Assembly (NCBI RefSeq): GCF_014640315.1
Contig: NZ_BMGS01000007.1
Span: 248,001-312,000 of the forward strand
Origin: Hymenobacter glacieicola
Lineage (GTDB): Bacteria > Bacteroidota > Bacteroidia > Cytophagales > Hymenobacteraceae
Reading direction: 5' to 3'
Length of the DNA stretch: 64,000 nucleotides
Under the pieces are notes generated by a model, which saw nothing but the letters and a program-made list of their open reading frames with translations, ran no database searches and had not been told where the DNA came from. The translations under genes were made by a program, and so were the position numbers. This document shows, piece after piece, positions 1-9,409 of the stretch; positions within the stretch are counted from its first letter, which is position 1; every line of letters starts with the position of its first letter.

Positions 1-328
1 CACCCAGATCAATATCGTAATAGAAGCCGTTTTCGATGCTGGGGCCAATACCTAGCTTCACGCCGGGGTAGAGGGCTTCGAGGGCTTCGGCCATCAGGTG
101 AGCCGAGGAGTGCCAGAAGGTGGACTTGCCTTCCGGGTCGTTCCAGGTCAGAATAGCAACGGTGGCATCCTGTTCAATGGGGCGGTGCAAGTCGCGCACT
201 TCGCCGTTGACGCGCACACCCAGGGCATTACGGGCGAGGCCTTCGCTAATGCCAGCGGCAACATCGTAGCCCGTGGCGCCATCTACAAACTGGCGCACCG
301 AGCCATCGGGGAGGGTGATATTCAACAT
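1..328 (-). CDS. thrS: Threonine--tRNA ligase, N-terminal part (cut by window start)
   Basis: Charges tRNA-Thr with threonine in the cytoplasm. Only the first 109 codons are present, read leftward from the ATG at 326-328 and running off the window. The translation opens MLNITLPDGSVRQF, a TGS domain start, followed at about residues 60-100 by the beginning of the editing domain (the stretch WNDPEGKSTFWHSSAHLMAE contains the HxxxH zinc motif HSSAH of ThrRS editing domains). This combination is diagnostic of bacterial ThrRS. The catalytic class II core and anticodon-binding domain lie outside the window. The gene faces the same way as the TPR genes to its right, with about 150 nt of non-coding sequence in between. 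Identity is firm; nothing can be said about completeness. Confidence 0.95.
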   Translation of the reverse strand, partial: MLNITLPDGSVRQFVDGATGYDVAAGISEGLARNALGVRVNGEVRDLHRPIEQDATVAILTWNDPEGKSTFWHSSAHLMAEALEALYPGVKLGIGPSIENGFYYDIDLG

Positions 329-479
329 GAAGTTGGGGATAATGGCTATACAAACAGCCGTGAGCCCGCAAGTTACACAAGTGGTGAAATTGTGAAGAGG
401 TGAAATGGGAGCTTGACGCTTGAACAGCGCAAGCAGAACCGCAAACACCCCACTGTACTACTTCATAATCCTCCCCCTG

Positions 480-1601
480 CTATAAGCCAGAGTGGTCCAC
501 CACAATGGGCTCAACGGCCTCCACGGCGGGCCGGGGGGCTTCATTCACGATAACGCCCTTGGCCCGGTTGCCCACCTTCCAGGCTTTGTACGTCCAGTGG
601 CGGTTGCCCGGGTTTTCAGCCACCAGCAGCCGGTACTGATCGGCGGCTTCGGGCCAGCGCCCCACACTTTCCAAGCTCTCGGCCAGCATTTGGCGAGCAC
701 CGGCCAGGCGCGGGGCGCGGCGCAGGGCCCGCTGCAGGTGCGGCACGGCCTGGGCGTATTTGCGGGCTTTGAAGGCCACGAGGGCCAGGCGGTAATCAGC
801 CCGGTAGAAAGTTGTGTCCAGCTGAACCGTTCGGGCATAGATGCGCGTGGCACTATCGGGCTGGTTCTGAAGCTCAAACTGCCGGCCGTAATCATACCAC
901 AGCGGGCCGTAGGTGGGCGCCAGCTTTAAGCCGCGGGCCGCGTAAATGGCCGCTTGGTCGGGTTGGCGGAACGCATTGGACAGAAACGCCAACTGATGCA
1001 GCGTTTCGGGCTGGCGTGGGTCGCGGGCCAAGCTGGCCCGAAAGTGCTCCAAAGCCTGGAGCGTATCCTGTAACCCTACGTAGGCAACTCCTTTATAGAA
1101 CAGCGCGGCGGCGTGGTCCGGCTCCTGTTGCAGGGCGCGGTCTAGTTGGTCCAGGGCATCCTGGTAGCGGCGGGTGGCCAGGTGCATCTCCCCCACCAGC
1201 AGATTCAGATCTGGGGAAGCGAAGCCCCGGCGGGCGGCCTCGGTAGTAGCCGCTAGCGCCGACTGAATTTTTCCTTGCGCACGCAATGCCCGGGCTTTCG
1301 TGAAATAGAACTCACCCGGTGCATCGTCTAAATCAAGGGCTTGGTTGATGTCTCGTAGCGCGGCTTCCGTCAGGCCAGCATCCAGGCGAAAAGCGGCCCG
1401 GCGGGCGTACAGGGAAGCATTCTGCGGCTGGCGGGCAATGGCACCATCCAGCTCTTCGGCCTGAATTTTCGGTCCGCTCTGCACCGTACGCAGGTTCACC
1501 ATGGTTTCGGGCCGCTCCTTGGGGCCTTCTGTGCAGGCAGCTACAACGGCCGGGCCAGCGGCCAGCAACAGAAACAAACGCAAGAAACAGGAGGAACGCA
1601 C
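480..1601 (-). CDS. TPR-repeat lipoprotein
   Basis: Predicted periplasm-facing lipoprotein of 373 residues. A GTG start gives a hydrophobic leader ending in the lipobox-like VVAAC (Cys at about residue 23). The rest is a run of tetratricopeptide repeats from about residue 50 to 335; recognisable units contain AAALFYKGVAYVGLQDTLQA and PLWYDYGRQFELQNQPDSAT. TPRs are protein-binding scaffolds; no enzymatic motif is visible. A Bacteroidota -7 box (CAAAGATA on the plus strand, 1624-1631) lies 23 nt upstream and supports this start. The next gene upstream is another TPR protein on the same strand, 68 nt away, with its own promoter-like box. Function beyond binding is unknown; no close named homologue was recognised. 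Confidence 0.85.
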   Translation of the reverse strand: MRSSCFLRLFLLLAAGPAVVAACTEGPKERPETMVNLRTVQSGPKIQAEELDGAIARQPQNASLYARRAAFRLDAGLTEAALRDINQALDLDDAPGEFYFTKARALRAQGKIQSALAATTEAARRGFASPDLNLLVGEMHLATRRYQDALDQLDRALQQEPDHAAALFYKGVAYVGLQDTLQALEHFRASLARDPRQPETLHQLAFLSNAFRQPDQAAIYAARGLKLAPTYGPLWYDYGRQFELQNQPDSATRIYARTVQLDTTFYRADYRLALVAFKARKYAQAVPHLQRALRRAPRLAGARQMLAESLESVGRWPEAADQYRLLVAENPGNRHWTYKAWKVGNRAKGVIVNEAPRPAVEAVEPIVVDHSGL

Positions 1602-1623
1602 GGCGCAAAGTAAAATTCAGCAG

Positions 1624-1631
1624 CAAAGATA
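1624..1631 (-). promoter_or_regulatory. Bacteroidota -7 box for the TPR lipoprotein
   Basis: Read on the minus strand this is TATCTTTG, an exact match to TAnnTTTG. It lies 23 nt upstream of the GTG start at 1601, leaving a short 5' leader. No clear -33 TTG was resolved. Confidence 0.5.
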
Positions 1632-1669
1632 CGGGCTCCCGTGCTTGGGCGCTACCTGGCGCCGGCAGC

Positions 1670-2527
1670 TTATAACTTCCTGACGTGACGACTGATTTGG
1701 CGGCGCAACTTGCGGTTAAGCTGCTCTAGCATACGGCGGCAGCGGCGGCTGAGCTCCAACTCATCAGCCGTTACGGGCGTTAGGGCTACTGCTTCCTGCA
1801 ACACGGCGGTAGCCCGGGTCTGCTGGCTGCGGTTTAAGTACACACGGGCCAAATCATAGGCGTATTGAATGCGTTTGGGGTCGAGCTCATGGGCCCGCCT
1901 GAGCGCATCAATAGCCCGAAATGTACTGGCACCCGCCGGCGTTCCACCCAGAAATACCCGGCTAAAAACCCGCTCCAAGGGGCTATAGTGGTCCACGCGG
2001 TAGTGCCACCGTCCTAGCAGCTGCCAGGCTTCGGCCCAGTCGGGCCGCAACTCGGTAGCCCGGAATACATGGGTGCGCATTTCGCGGTAGGCTAGCAAAC
2101 GGCCGCGGGCGGTAAGCAGGGTTGCCTGGTTTGATAGGGCCAGCGCTTCGGCGTAATGGCCCTCGGCCCCATCGGGGCGCACCACCAAGGCCCGACTGGC
2201 GTAGAGGCGGGCCGCCGAGAAATAGGCAGCCTTACGGGTTTCATCGGTGTAGCGGGCCCCAATCCGGACACTAAGCACGGCGGCCTGCCACAGAGCCTCG
2301 TAGGTAGCTGGCACTTTGCTCAGCGCCTGCTCGTACTTGGCCAGAGCTTCCGATTCGTGGTACTGCGCCTGTAACGCCCGGGCCTGGGTCAGCAGGTCCG
2401 CTACTACCGGATCGGGGATGCTAACAGTTGTTTTTGGTGCTGGCCGGGCTTGCGCTAGCACCCGGGCCTGGCCCGTGAGCAGACCAAGCAGCAGTATCCC
2501 CATAAGAAAGCTTACTACGCGCAGCAT
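1670..2527 (-). CDS. Secreted TPR-repeat protein
   Basis: A 285-residue protein with an N-terminal signal peptide (MLRVVSFLMGILLLGLLTGQ, cleavage probably after ARVLA-Q) and TPR-like helices from about residue 45 to the end. It is rich in Ala, Leu and Arg and has a basic C-terminus. The ATG at 2525-2527 is chosen over a TTG three codons upstream because the TTG falls inside a promoter -7 box (2534-2541), so it would probably not be transcribed. It is in the same orientation as the TPR lipoprotein 68 nt downstream; both may act in the envelope. No catalytic motif is visible and the role is unknown. Confidence 0.82.
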   Translation of the reverse strand: MLRVVSFLMGILLLGLLTGQARVLAQARPAPKTTVSIPDPVVADLLTQARALQAQYHESEALAKYEQALSKVPATYEALWQAAVLSVRIGARYTDETRKAAYFSAARLYASRALVVRPDGAEGHYAEALALSNQATLLTARGRLLAYREMRTHVFRATELRPDWAEAWQLLGRWHYRVDHYSPLERVFSRVFLGGTPAGASTFRAIDALRRAHELDPKRIQYAYDLARVYLNRSQQTRATAVLQEAVALTPVTADELELSRRCRRMLEQLNRKLRRQISRHVRKL

Positions 2528-2533
2528 GGCCGG

Positions 2534-2541
2534 CAAAGGTA
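2534..2541 (-). promoter_or_regulatory. Bacteroidota -7 box overlapping an alternative start
   Basis: Minus-strand TACCTTTG, an exact TAnnTTTG match, only 6 nt upstream of the ATG at 2527. It predicts an almost leaderless mRNA and rules against the upstream TTG codon at 2534-2536 as the translation start. Confidence 0.5.
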
Positions 2542-2700
2542 CTTTTCAGATCCTGATGTTGAGTTAAAACTTGCCGCCTAGCCATTCCATACCGCCGGAC
2601 CTAGCATGCTGCTTCGGCCATCGTTTACCAAGCAACTGAGCAGTGCCGGCCTTACGGCAACTGAGCCAAAGTAATAGTTGAAGCGGCAGCGCAGCCCCTG

Positions 2701-2744
2701 CCTACAGAAAAGCCAGCCTGAATGTAGGCTGGCTTTTCTGTAGG
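2701..2744 (-). terminator. Strong hairpin terminator after parC
   Basis: Perfect 19-bp inverted repeat: arms 2701-2719 and 2726-2744 with a 6-nt loop. It sits 26 nt past the parC stop codon. The T/A-rich part of the stem (AGAAAAGCC/GGCTTTTCT) supplies the U-rich arm on either strand. The region 2578-2769 shows no other convincing gene. Confidence 0.8.
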
Positions 2745-2769
2745 CAGTAGTACTGAAGAGAGTCAGCAA

Positions 2770-5727
2770 CTAGAAGAGTTTCAACTGTGACTTAGGAGTT
2801 TTTAGCACAGCCTGGGCCTGGGCAATGTCGGCCTCCGAAATGTCAACCGTGTCACTGAGTTCCGGCAGCGGCTCCTCGGCGGCGGCGCTGGTAGCTGCCG
2901 TTCTGGGAATGGTGGCCGGCCCGGCCTTCTTCTTCGCCTCGCGGCGCTGGGGCTCGGGGCCTTCATCCGTCAGCAAAGTCACGCCATGGATGCGGAAGTA
3001 GTTGAGCTTGTTGCCCAAAGCCTTCCAGCCTTTCACGTCAATGAACTCGTGCAGCATCATCCGCTCCGTGACTTTTTCCGCTTTTTTCTCCTTTTGCACT
3101 TTCAGCTCTACCTCAGGTTCCAGGCCGCAGGTAGCACACACTAAGCTGCTGCCTTTGGTTTCGGAAATAAAGATGAAGGGTTTGCGCAAGGTGCTGGTTT
3201 CAACGCGGAAGCGCTTTACATAGTGGGTTTTCGTTTCGCCCTCGACGTACACGGCATTGATAACCGTATCGACCTCAAACTTGCGCAGGAGGACAATCTT
3301 GTGCAGCTCAAAGTGAATGGTCAAATCTGGAGGCACCAATTCGTAGCTGCCATCCCTGTACACAACCAGAATGCTGTCGTCGGTGTCGAAGGCGCCAAGG
3401 TAGCGGCCATGACCGGCGTGGTTTAGGCGGCCCACTACACTGTCGAAGAACACTTCACGCCCACCCAAGGTGCTGTCGCCCACGGTTTTGCGGGTGATTT
3501 TCTTGATGGGCTGCTTCGTTACGATGTTGCCCATGGACCCCTTGCCCTTAATGGCCAGCTCGGCAAAGTCGAAGTCGAACTGCTTGACGCGGACTGGGGC
3601 TTTATCCGAAAGCTGCACGCTTACTACCTCCGACTCGGAGTTAGGGTTGGCCGTCAGATAGAGAGTTTTGGTGCCTTTCGTGCCCTTGGTTAGGTCGTAT
3701 ACTTTGTCGCGGGTGATACCCGTCACTAGGAAGCGTTTGGCAAAGGCAATGCCCGAGGCCCCGTCCTGGTACACCATGTTGTACACCAGCCGGTCGTCGT
3801 TCTTGTTATAGACGCCCACGTGCAGGATGTCCTTGCCCACGAAGGTTTTTTCGGCTATGCGGCTCACCACGAACGTGCCGTCGCGGCGAATGGCAATGAT
3901 GTCGTCCAGGTCCGAGCAGTCGCACACCGTTACGGCTTTTTCGTCCTTCTTGAGGCCGTAGCCCACAAAGCCATCAGCGTAGTTGACGTAGAGCTTCTGG
4001 TTGGCCACGGCTACTTTCTGGGCCGTCACCACGTCGAAGGTGCGCAGCTGGGTTTTCCGCTCCCGGCCCGCACCGTACTTTTTCAGCAGGCCCTCGAAAT
4101 AGTGAATGGCGTAGCGGATGATGTTAGCCAGGTGGTCGGCTACTTCCGCCAGCTCCGTTTCCAGCTTCTGAATGTACTCCTCGGCCTTAAACCCGTCGTA
4201 CTTGCTGATGCGCTTGATGCGGATTTCGGTCAGGCGGGTGAGGTCGTCTTCCGTAATGGCACGGCGCAAGACAATGCGCGCATCATTGGCCTTCTGCTTT
4301 TCCCCCTCAATGCGCACAAACTTCTTCAAGCCGGCATCAATGGTTTGCAGAATGTCTTCCCAGGTTTCGCACTCCTCAATTTTGCGGTAGATGCGGTTTT
4401 CGATGAAAATCTTCTCCAGGGAGGCCGAATGCCACTTTTCCTGGAGCTCTTCCTGGCGGATTTCCAGCTCCCGCTCCAACAGGCGCACCGTTTTCTGGGT
4501 GCTCAGGCGCAGCATGTCCTCTACCCCCACAAAGCGCGGCTTATCCTCGATAATCACGCAAGTGTTGGGCGAAATGCTGATTTCGCAGTCAGTGAAGGCG
4601 TACAGGGCATCAATGGTGAGGTCGGGGCTCACGCCGGTGGGCAGGTGCACCTGAATTTCTACCTCGGCGGCCGTATTATCGACTACCTTCTTGATCTTGA
4701 TTTTGTTGGCTTCCGAGGCCTTCACGATGCTTTCCATCAGCGCCGTGGTGGTGGTGCCGTAGGGGATGTCGCGAATGACGAGTAGGGTTTTGTCGACCTT
4801 TTCAATGGTAGCGCGCAGGCGGATTTTGGCCCCGCGCAAGCCGCCGTTGTAGTTAGAGACGTCGCAGAGGCCGCCGGTCGGGAAGTCGGGGAACAGCTGA
4901 ATATCCTTACCGCGCAGCACGTCAATGGAGGCCTTGCACAACTCGCGAAAGTTGTGGGGCATGATCTTGGTGCTCAAACCTACGGCAATACCTTCTACGC
5001 CCTGAGCCAGCAGCAGCGGGAACTTCACGGGCAGCGTAGTGGGTTCGCGCTTGCGGCCGTCGTAGCTCATTTGCCACTCCGTGATGTCGGGGTTGAACAC
5101 CACGTCGAGGGCAAACTTGCTTAGGCGGGCTTCAATGTAGCGGGCCGCCGCGGCCCCGTCGCCGGTACGGATGTCGCCCCAGTTGCCCTGGGTTTCAATC
5201 AGCAAATCTTTCTGACCCAGGTTCACCATGGCGTCGCCGATAGAGGCATCGCCGTGGGGGTGGTACTGCATGGTTTGGCCAATAACGTTGGCGACCTTGT
5301 TAAAGCGGCCATCGTCCATTTCCTTCATGGCGTGCAGAATGCGGCGCTGCACAGGCTTAAGGCCATCCTCAATGGCGGGCACAGCGCGCTCCAGAATCAC
5401 GTAGGAGGCGTAGTCCAGAAACCAGTTCTGGTACATACCGTTCACGGTGGCCACGTCGTGGATGGTTTCGCCAGGGGCGAACTTGGGTTCTTCCTCGGCT
5501 TCTTCCGTTACAGGCTCCGGCTCAGTCACGGCCTGCACATCGGCGCTGGACTCGGCCAGCAGCAGCTCGCCCGCTTCGCTGACGACGAACTGCGGGGCAT
5601 CGGTGGGGGTAGCGTCAGCATCGGCCGGCGTTTCCGGCGCAGACCCAAACGCAAAGGAGTCACCGGCACCAAACAGCTTCGATTCGTCTTCGTGGTTAGG
5701 GTCGTGGGGGTTCGTCTCTTCTGACAT
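2770..5727 (-). CDS. parC: DNA topoisomerase IV subunit A (GyrA/ParC family)
   Basis: Type IIA topoisomerase breakage-reunion subunit; with ParE it decatenates chromosomes and relaxes supercoils. Length is 985 residues. The breakage-reunion core starts near residue 95 (NGMYQNWFLDYASYVILERA). The active-site Tyr is Y197 in AAAARYIEARL. The quinolone-determining loop reads YHPHGDASIGDAM at 155-167, as in other Bacteroidota ParC proteins, with Ala at the position of GyrA Ser83. The C-terminal half is a beta-pinwheel-like domain, followed by a charged Lys/Ala-rich tail. About 90 acidic, Pro/Ala-rich residues precede the core and look disordered. It is transcribed with parE, which lies 175 nt upstream on the same strand. 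Assignment as ParC rather than GyrA rests on the neighbouring ParE. Confidence 0.95.
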   Translation of the reverse strand: MSEETNPHDPNHEDESKLFGAGDSFAFGSAPETPADADATPTDAPQFVVSEAGELLLAESSADVQAVTEPEPVTEEAEEEPKFAPGETIHDVATVNGMYQNWFLDYASYVILERAVPAIEDGLKPVQRRILHAMKEMDDGRFNKVANVIGQTMQYHPHGDASIGDAMVNLGQKDLLIETQGNWGDIRTGDGAAAARYIEARLSKFALDVVFNPDITEWQMSYDGRKREPTTLPVKFPLLLAQGVEGIAVGLSTKIMPHNFRELCKASIDVLRGKDIQLFPDFPTGGLCDVSNYNGGLRGAKIRLRATIEKVDKTLLVIRDIPYGTTTTALMESIVKASEANKIKIKKVVDNTAAEVEIQVHLPTGVSPDLTIDALYAFTDCEISISPNTCVIIEDKPRFVGVEDMLRLSTQKTVRLLERELEIRQEELQEKWHSASLEKIFIENRIYRKIEECETWEDILQTIDAGLKKFVRIEGEKQKANDARIVLRRAITEDDLTRLTEIRIKRISKYDGFKAEEYIQKLETELAEVADHLANIIRYAIHYFEGLLKKYGAGRERKTQLRTFDVVTAQKVAVANQKLYVNYADGFVGYGLKKDEKAVTVCDCSDLDDIIAIRRDGTFVVSRIAEKTFVGKDILHVGVYNKNDDRLVYNMVYQDGASGIAFAKRFLVTGITRDKVYDLTKGTKGTKTLYLTANPNSESEVVSVQLSDKAPVRVKQFDFDFAELAIKGKGSMGNIVTKQPIKKITRKTVGDSTLGGREVFFDSVVGRLNHAGHGRYLGAFDTDDSILVVYRDGSYELVPPDLTIHFELHKIVLLRKFEVDTVINAVYVEGETKTHYVKRFRVETSTLRKPFIFISETKGSSLVCATCGLEPEVELKVQKEKKAEKVTERMMLHEFIDVKGWKALGNKLNYFRIHGVTLLTDEGPEPQRREAKKKAGPATIPRTAATSAAAEEPLPELSDTVDISEADIAQAQAVLKTPKSQLKLF

Positions 5728-5902
5728 GGGGGTGTGGCAAGCGCCACGGTTATTGTTCTTGTACCTCTCTCCTGCTGCCGGTAAAGAGAGCAGAAGGTTA
5801 AACTCTTAACTAGTCAGCGGCATAAGTCCGCTACTGGCGGCCTGCTGGAAGTGCTATTCGGTAACCTGCCGTTGACTTGCCAGGCTATAGCATTAATTGA
5901 CC

Positions 5903-7822
5903 TTAGGCCAGATCAGCCTCCGCTACTTCAGCCAGGGGTAGCACGTCGGACGTCACCAGGTCTTTTTCCAAACGCAGGTTATCAATGATGAATTCCTGAC
6001 GGGCCGGGGTGTTTTTGCCCATGTAGTAGGTCAGCACCTGCTGGATGGAGCGGTCGGACTGCAGAATTACGGGCTCCAGCTTGATGTTGTCACCAATAAA
6101 CTTACCGAACTCGTCGGGCGAAATCTCGCCCAGGCCTTTAAAGCGTGTTACCTCGGGGTTGCGGCCCAGTTGGCGCATGGCGGCCTGCTTTTCCTGCTCG
6201 TTGTAGCAGTAGATGGTTGTCTTCTTGTTGCGGACGCGAAACAGCGGCGTTTCCAGGATGAACACGTGGCCGTTGCGCACCAAATCGGGGAAGAACTGCA
6301 GGAAGAACGTGAGCAGCAAGAGCCGGATGTGCATGCCGTCCACGTCGGCATCGGTGGCAATGACTACGCGGTTGTAGCGCAGGTTCTCAATGCCTTCCTC
6401 AATGTTGAGCGCGTGCTGGAGCAGATTCAGCTCTTCGTTTTCGTACACGATTTTCTTTTTCAGCCCAAAGCAGTTCAGGGGCTTACCGCGCAGGGAGAAA
6501 ACGGCTTCCGTTTCCACGTTCCGGCTCTTGGTAATGGAGCCCGAGGCGGAATCACCTTCCGTAATAAAGAGGGTAGTAAGCAGCTCCTTCTCGGCGTTTT
6601 TGGTTTCGCCCAGGTGCAGGCGGCAGTCTCGGAGCTTGCGGTTGTGCAGGTTGGCTTTCTTGGCGCGCTGGTTGGCCAGCTTTTTCACCCCGGCCATGTC
6701 TTTCCGCTCCCGCTCGTTCTGTTCGATGCGCTTTTTGAGCGCCTCGGCCGTTTCGGGGTTTTTGTGCAGGAAGTTGTCGAGGTGCTCTTTTACAAAGTCC
6801 AGAATAAAGCCGCGCACCGTCGGCCCATCGGGGCCCATGTTGATGGAACCTAGCTTGGTTTTGGTCTGGGACTCGAACACCGGCTCCTGCACCCGTACCG
6901 AAATGGCGGCCACAATGGAGCCCCGAATATCAGCCGCGTCATAATCCTTTTTGTAGAACTCGCGCAGGGTTTTCACTACGGCCTCCCGGAAAGCAGCCAG
7001 GTGGGTACCGCCCTGGGTGGTGTACTGACCATTCACGAAGGAGTAGTATTCTTCGCCGTAGTCGTTGCCATGGGTAAGGGCCAGCTCAATGTCCTCGCCT
7101 TTCAGGTGAATGATGTCGTAACGGCGGCTCTCACTGTCGATTTTGCGGGCCAGCAAGTCCAGCAGGCCATTCTCAGAGTAGTACTTCTGGCCGTTGAAAT
7201 TAATCGTCAGCCCGGCGTTCAGGTAGACGTAATTCCAGATCTGATTTTCCAGATACTCCGGGATGAAGCGGTAGTTACGGAAGATGGACTCGTCGGGCTG
7301 GAAAGTGAAGAGCGTACCGTTGCGCTGGCTGGTTTTCACCGGCTTGGGGTCGCTGGTGAGGATGCCCTGGGCAAACTCGGCCGACTTCATCAGCCCGTCG
7401 CGCACGCTTTGCACCAGAAAGTAATTGCTCAGGGCGTTAACCGCTTTGGTACCTACCCCGTTTAAGCCCACAGACTTCTGGAAGACTTTCGAGTCGTATT
7501 TGCCGCCCGTGTTGATTTTGCTTACTACCTCCACCACCTTGCCCAGCGGAATGCCCCGGCCGTAGTCGCGCACCTGTACGCGCTGGTCAGAAATTTTTAT
7601 TTCGATGGTGCGGCCGTGGCCCATTACGTGCTCATCAATCGAGTTATCAATAACTTCCTTGACCAGCACGTAAATGCCGTCATCGTAGCTGGAGCCGTCC
7701 CCCAGCTTACCGATGTACATGCCCGGGCGCAGCCGAATATGCTCACGCCAGTCCAGAGAGCGGATACTGTCCTCGGTGTAGCCGTGGTCGGGGGTAGCGG
7801 TAGGTACTAGTTCTTCAGCCAT
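5903..7822 (-). CDS. parE: DNA topoisomerase IV subunit B
   Basis: ATPase subunit of topoisomerase IV, 639 residues. The GHKL ATPase domain is at about 25-225: catalytic Glu56 and Asn60 in EVIDNSIDE, the GRGIP box at 88-92 and [14 protein letters not shown] at 118-131. A transducer domain follows. The TOPRIM domain holds TEGDSASGS (Glu422) and [10 protein letters not shown] (Asp491, Asp493), the metal-binding residues. The opening [17 protein letters not shown] is typical of Bacteroidota ParE, and the length is shorter than proteobacterial GyrB because the GyrB-specific insert is absent. It starts at an ATG and runs into parC on the same strand. The region 5728-5902 between them shows no hairpin or gene. 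Confidence 0.96.
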   Translation of the reverse strand: MAEELVPTATPDHGYTEDSIRSLDWREHIRLRPGMYIGKLGDGSSYDDGIYVLVKEVIDNSIDEHVMGHGRTIEIKISDQRVQVRDYGRGIPLGKVVEVVSKINTGGKYDSKVFQKSVGLNGVGTKAVNALSNYFLVQSVRDGLMKSAEFAQGILTSDPKPVKTSQRNGTLFTFQPDESIFRNYRFIPEYLENQIWNYVYLNAGLTINFNGQKYYSENGLLDLLARKIDSESRRYDIIHLKGEDIELALTHGNDYGEEYYSFVNGQYTTQGGTHLAAFREAVVKTLREFYKKDYDAADIRGSIVAAISVRVQEPVFESQTKTKLGSINMGPDGPTVRGFILDFVKEHLDNFLHKNPETAEALKKRIEQNERERKDMAGVKKLANQRAKKANLHNRKLRDCRLHLGETKNAEKELLTTLFITEGDSASGSITKSRNVETEAVFSLRGKPLNCFGLKKKIVYENEELNLLQHALNIEEGIENLRYNRVVIATDADVDGMHIRLLLLTFFLQFFPDLVRNGHVFILETPLFRVRNKKTTIYCYNEQEKQAAMRQLGRNPEVTRFKGLGEISPDEFGKFIGDNIKLEPVILQSDRSIQQVLTYYMGKNTPARQEFIIDNLRLEKDLVTSDVLPLAEVAEADLA

Positions 7823-8014
7823 GAAATCGGGTAATCAAATTTGAGGTAAAATAACGCAGAAAATTGGCCTTTTCCGCGTCTTTCTTTCGCTAGCTAAGTT
7901 AGCAAAATTCCTTGTATCAACCCTGATTTTCGGGGGTTTGTTCCCATAAAAACGGCCAATTTCAGCCAGCACCTTCACTCCCAACCTGTTTGACTTACCA
8001 ATTTTTTTAGTATT

Positions 8015-9199
8015 ATGTTTCCTCCCGCTACTCAACATCATTTGCCTCCTTCGGGCCACAAGCCTAATCCGGAGGTAAAGCAAGCGCCCGTGGTTCAGTT
8101 TGCCTTCCTCATGCTGGGGGCCGTGCTGCTGGTATACACTCTGCGCGTACTCGATGACGTGCTGCTGCCCCTGGTTTTCTCGGGCGTTTTTGCCCTGCTT
8201 TTATTGCCCATCTGCCGGTGGCTGGAACTCCGGGGCTTACCCCGGGTGCTGGCCATCATTCTGTGCCTGCTGCTGCTGGTGCTGATTTTTGCGGGCTTCG
8301 TGCTTGGGTTTGGCTCCCAGCTAACGCAGTTTAAATCGGAGATTCCCAAGCTGCAGGCCAAGACCATGGAGTTCTTTAATACGGCCCAGGAGTGGGCCCA
8401 CCAGCGGTTCGGCTACCAGCCCATGAGCATTGAAGACGTAAAGGAATCGACAATGAAGGCCCTGAAAAAGTCGGGCGGTACGTACCTGGGCACCACGCTC
8501 AACACAACCACCGCGGCCCTGAGCAATATTCTGCAGGTGTTCATCTACATCTTCTGTTTGCTGCTTTACCGCGACCACCTGCGGCAGTTCATGTTCCGGT
8601 TTGTGGCTCCCGATAAGCGCACGGCGGTGCTGCACACTGTGGATAGCATCCAGACGGTAGTGCAGGCCTACATTTCGGGTCTGGTGAAGGTTATCATCAT
8701 TGTGGCCGTTCTGAACGGCATCGGGCTGGTGGCGCTGGGGGTTAAGTTTGCCATCTTCTTCGCCATTTTTGCTTCGGTGCTGGCCGTTATTCCTTATATC
8801 GGTATCATGATTGGAGCTACCATCCCGGCCATTATCACGCTGGTAGAAACCGGTTCGGTGGTGCAGGCGGCGCTGGTAATTGGCGTGTTCGTGGTAGTTC
8901 AATTCCTGGAGGGCAACTTTATCACGCCCATGATTACCGGCTCGCAGGTAAGCATTAACCCGCTGGCTGCTATTCTGGCCCTGATTCTGGGCAACGAGCT
9001 GTGGGGCACGCCCGGCATGATTCTAAGCATTCCGATTATGGCCGTTATCAAGGTAGTGCTGGACGCCAACAAAGTCACCGAGCCCTGGGGCTTTCTGCTT
9101 GGCGACACGGCCGAGGGCGACGACTCCACGAAACCCGGCGAAAAACAGCCCGGTTTCCTGGGCCGATTATGGGGACGCGTTACCGGCAAAGCTGCCTGA
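8015..9199 (+). CDS. AI-2E family transporter (membrane permease)
   Basis: Integral inner-membrane protein of 394 residues in the AI-2E/PerM family (PF01594), whose members export small molecules or act as ion antiporters; the substrate cannot be told from sequence. About 25 polar residues are followed by tightly packed hydrophobic segments (about 28-100), a soluble stretch (about 105-160), then further helices up to residue 355. The family-typical region QFLEGNFITPMITGSQV lies near residue 300. The C-terminal 35 residues are charged and cytoplasmic. It is divergent from parE, which starts 192 nt to the left, and a strong terminator follows. It appears monocistronic. Confidence 0.9.
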   Translation: MFPPATQHHLPPSGHKPNPEVKQAPVVQFAFLMLGAVLLVYTLRVLDDVLLPLVFSGVFALLLLPICRWLELRGLPRVLAIILCLLLLVLIFAGFVLGFGSQLTQFKSEIPKLQAKTMEFFNTAQEWAHQRFGYQPMSIEDVKESTMKALKKSGGTYLGTTLNTTTAALSNILQVFIYIFCLLLYRDHLRQFMFRFVAPDKRTAVLHTVDSIQTVVQAYISGLVKVIIIVAVLNGIGLVALGVKFAIFFAIFASVLAVIPYIGIMIGATIPAIITLVETGSVVQAALVIGVFVVVQFLEGNFITPMITGSQVSINPLAAILALILGNELWGTPGMILSIPIMAVIKVVLDANKVTEPWGFLLGDTAEGDDSTKPGEKQPGFLGRLWGRVTGKAA

Positions 9200-9229
9200 T
9201 AAGCACGGCTGTTGCCACTCCTACCCTTT

Positions 9230-9262
9230 CCCCGTTGGCCGCTGCTAACGGGGATTTTTTTT
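9230..9262 (+). terminator. Rho-independent terminator after the AI-2E transporter
   Basis: Stem CCCCGTT (9230-9236) with AACGGGG (9247-9253), 10-nt loop, then eight T residues at 9255-9262. It lies 31 nt past the stop codon. Confidence 0.85.
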
Positions 9263-9409
9263 AGCTAAAACCTGCGGGTGGCACTTGAAGACCGAAATTT
9301 TATAATCCTGCTTAGGCAACCTCCACGGCTCAGGCAAGGTATAAAAGCCCATGTGCTGCCTACCGGGTAGCATTTCTCTTTCCCTACCATTCATTTAAAA
9401 CGCTTCATC

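Noticed and set aside
2578..2769. 63-codon open frame on the minus strand
   Set aside because: It runs through a perfect 19-bp terminator hairpin and has no family resemblance.
3220..5270. Ala instead of Ser at the quinolone-determining position of ParC
   Set aside because: YHPHGDASIGDAM is the usual sequence in Bacteroidota ParC, so it is not evidence of acquired resistance.
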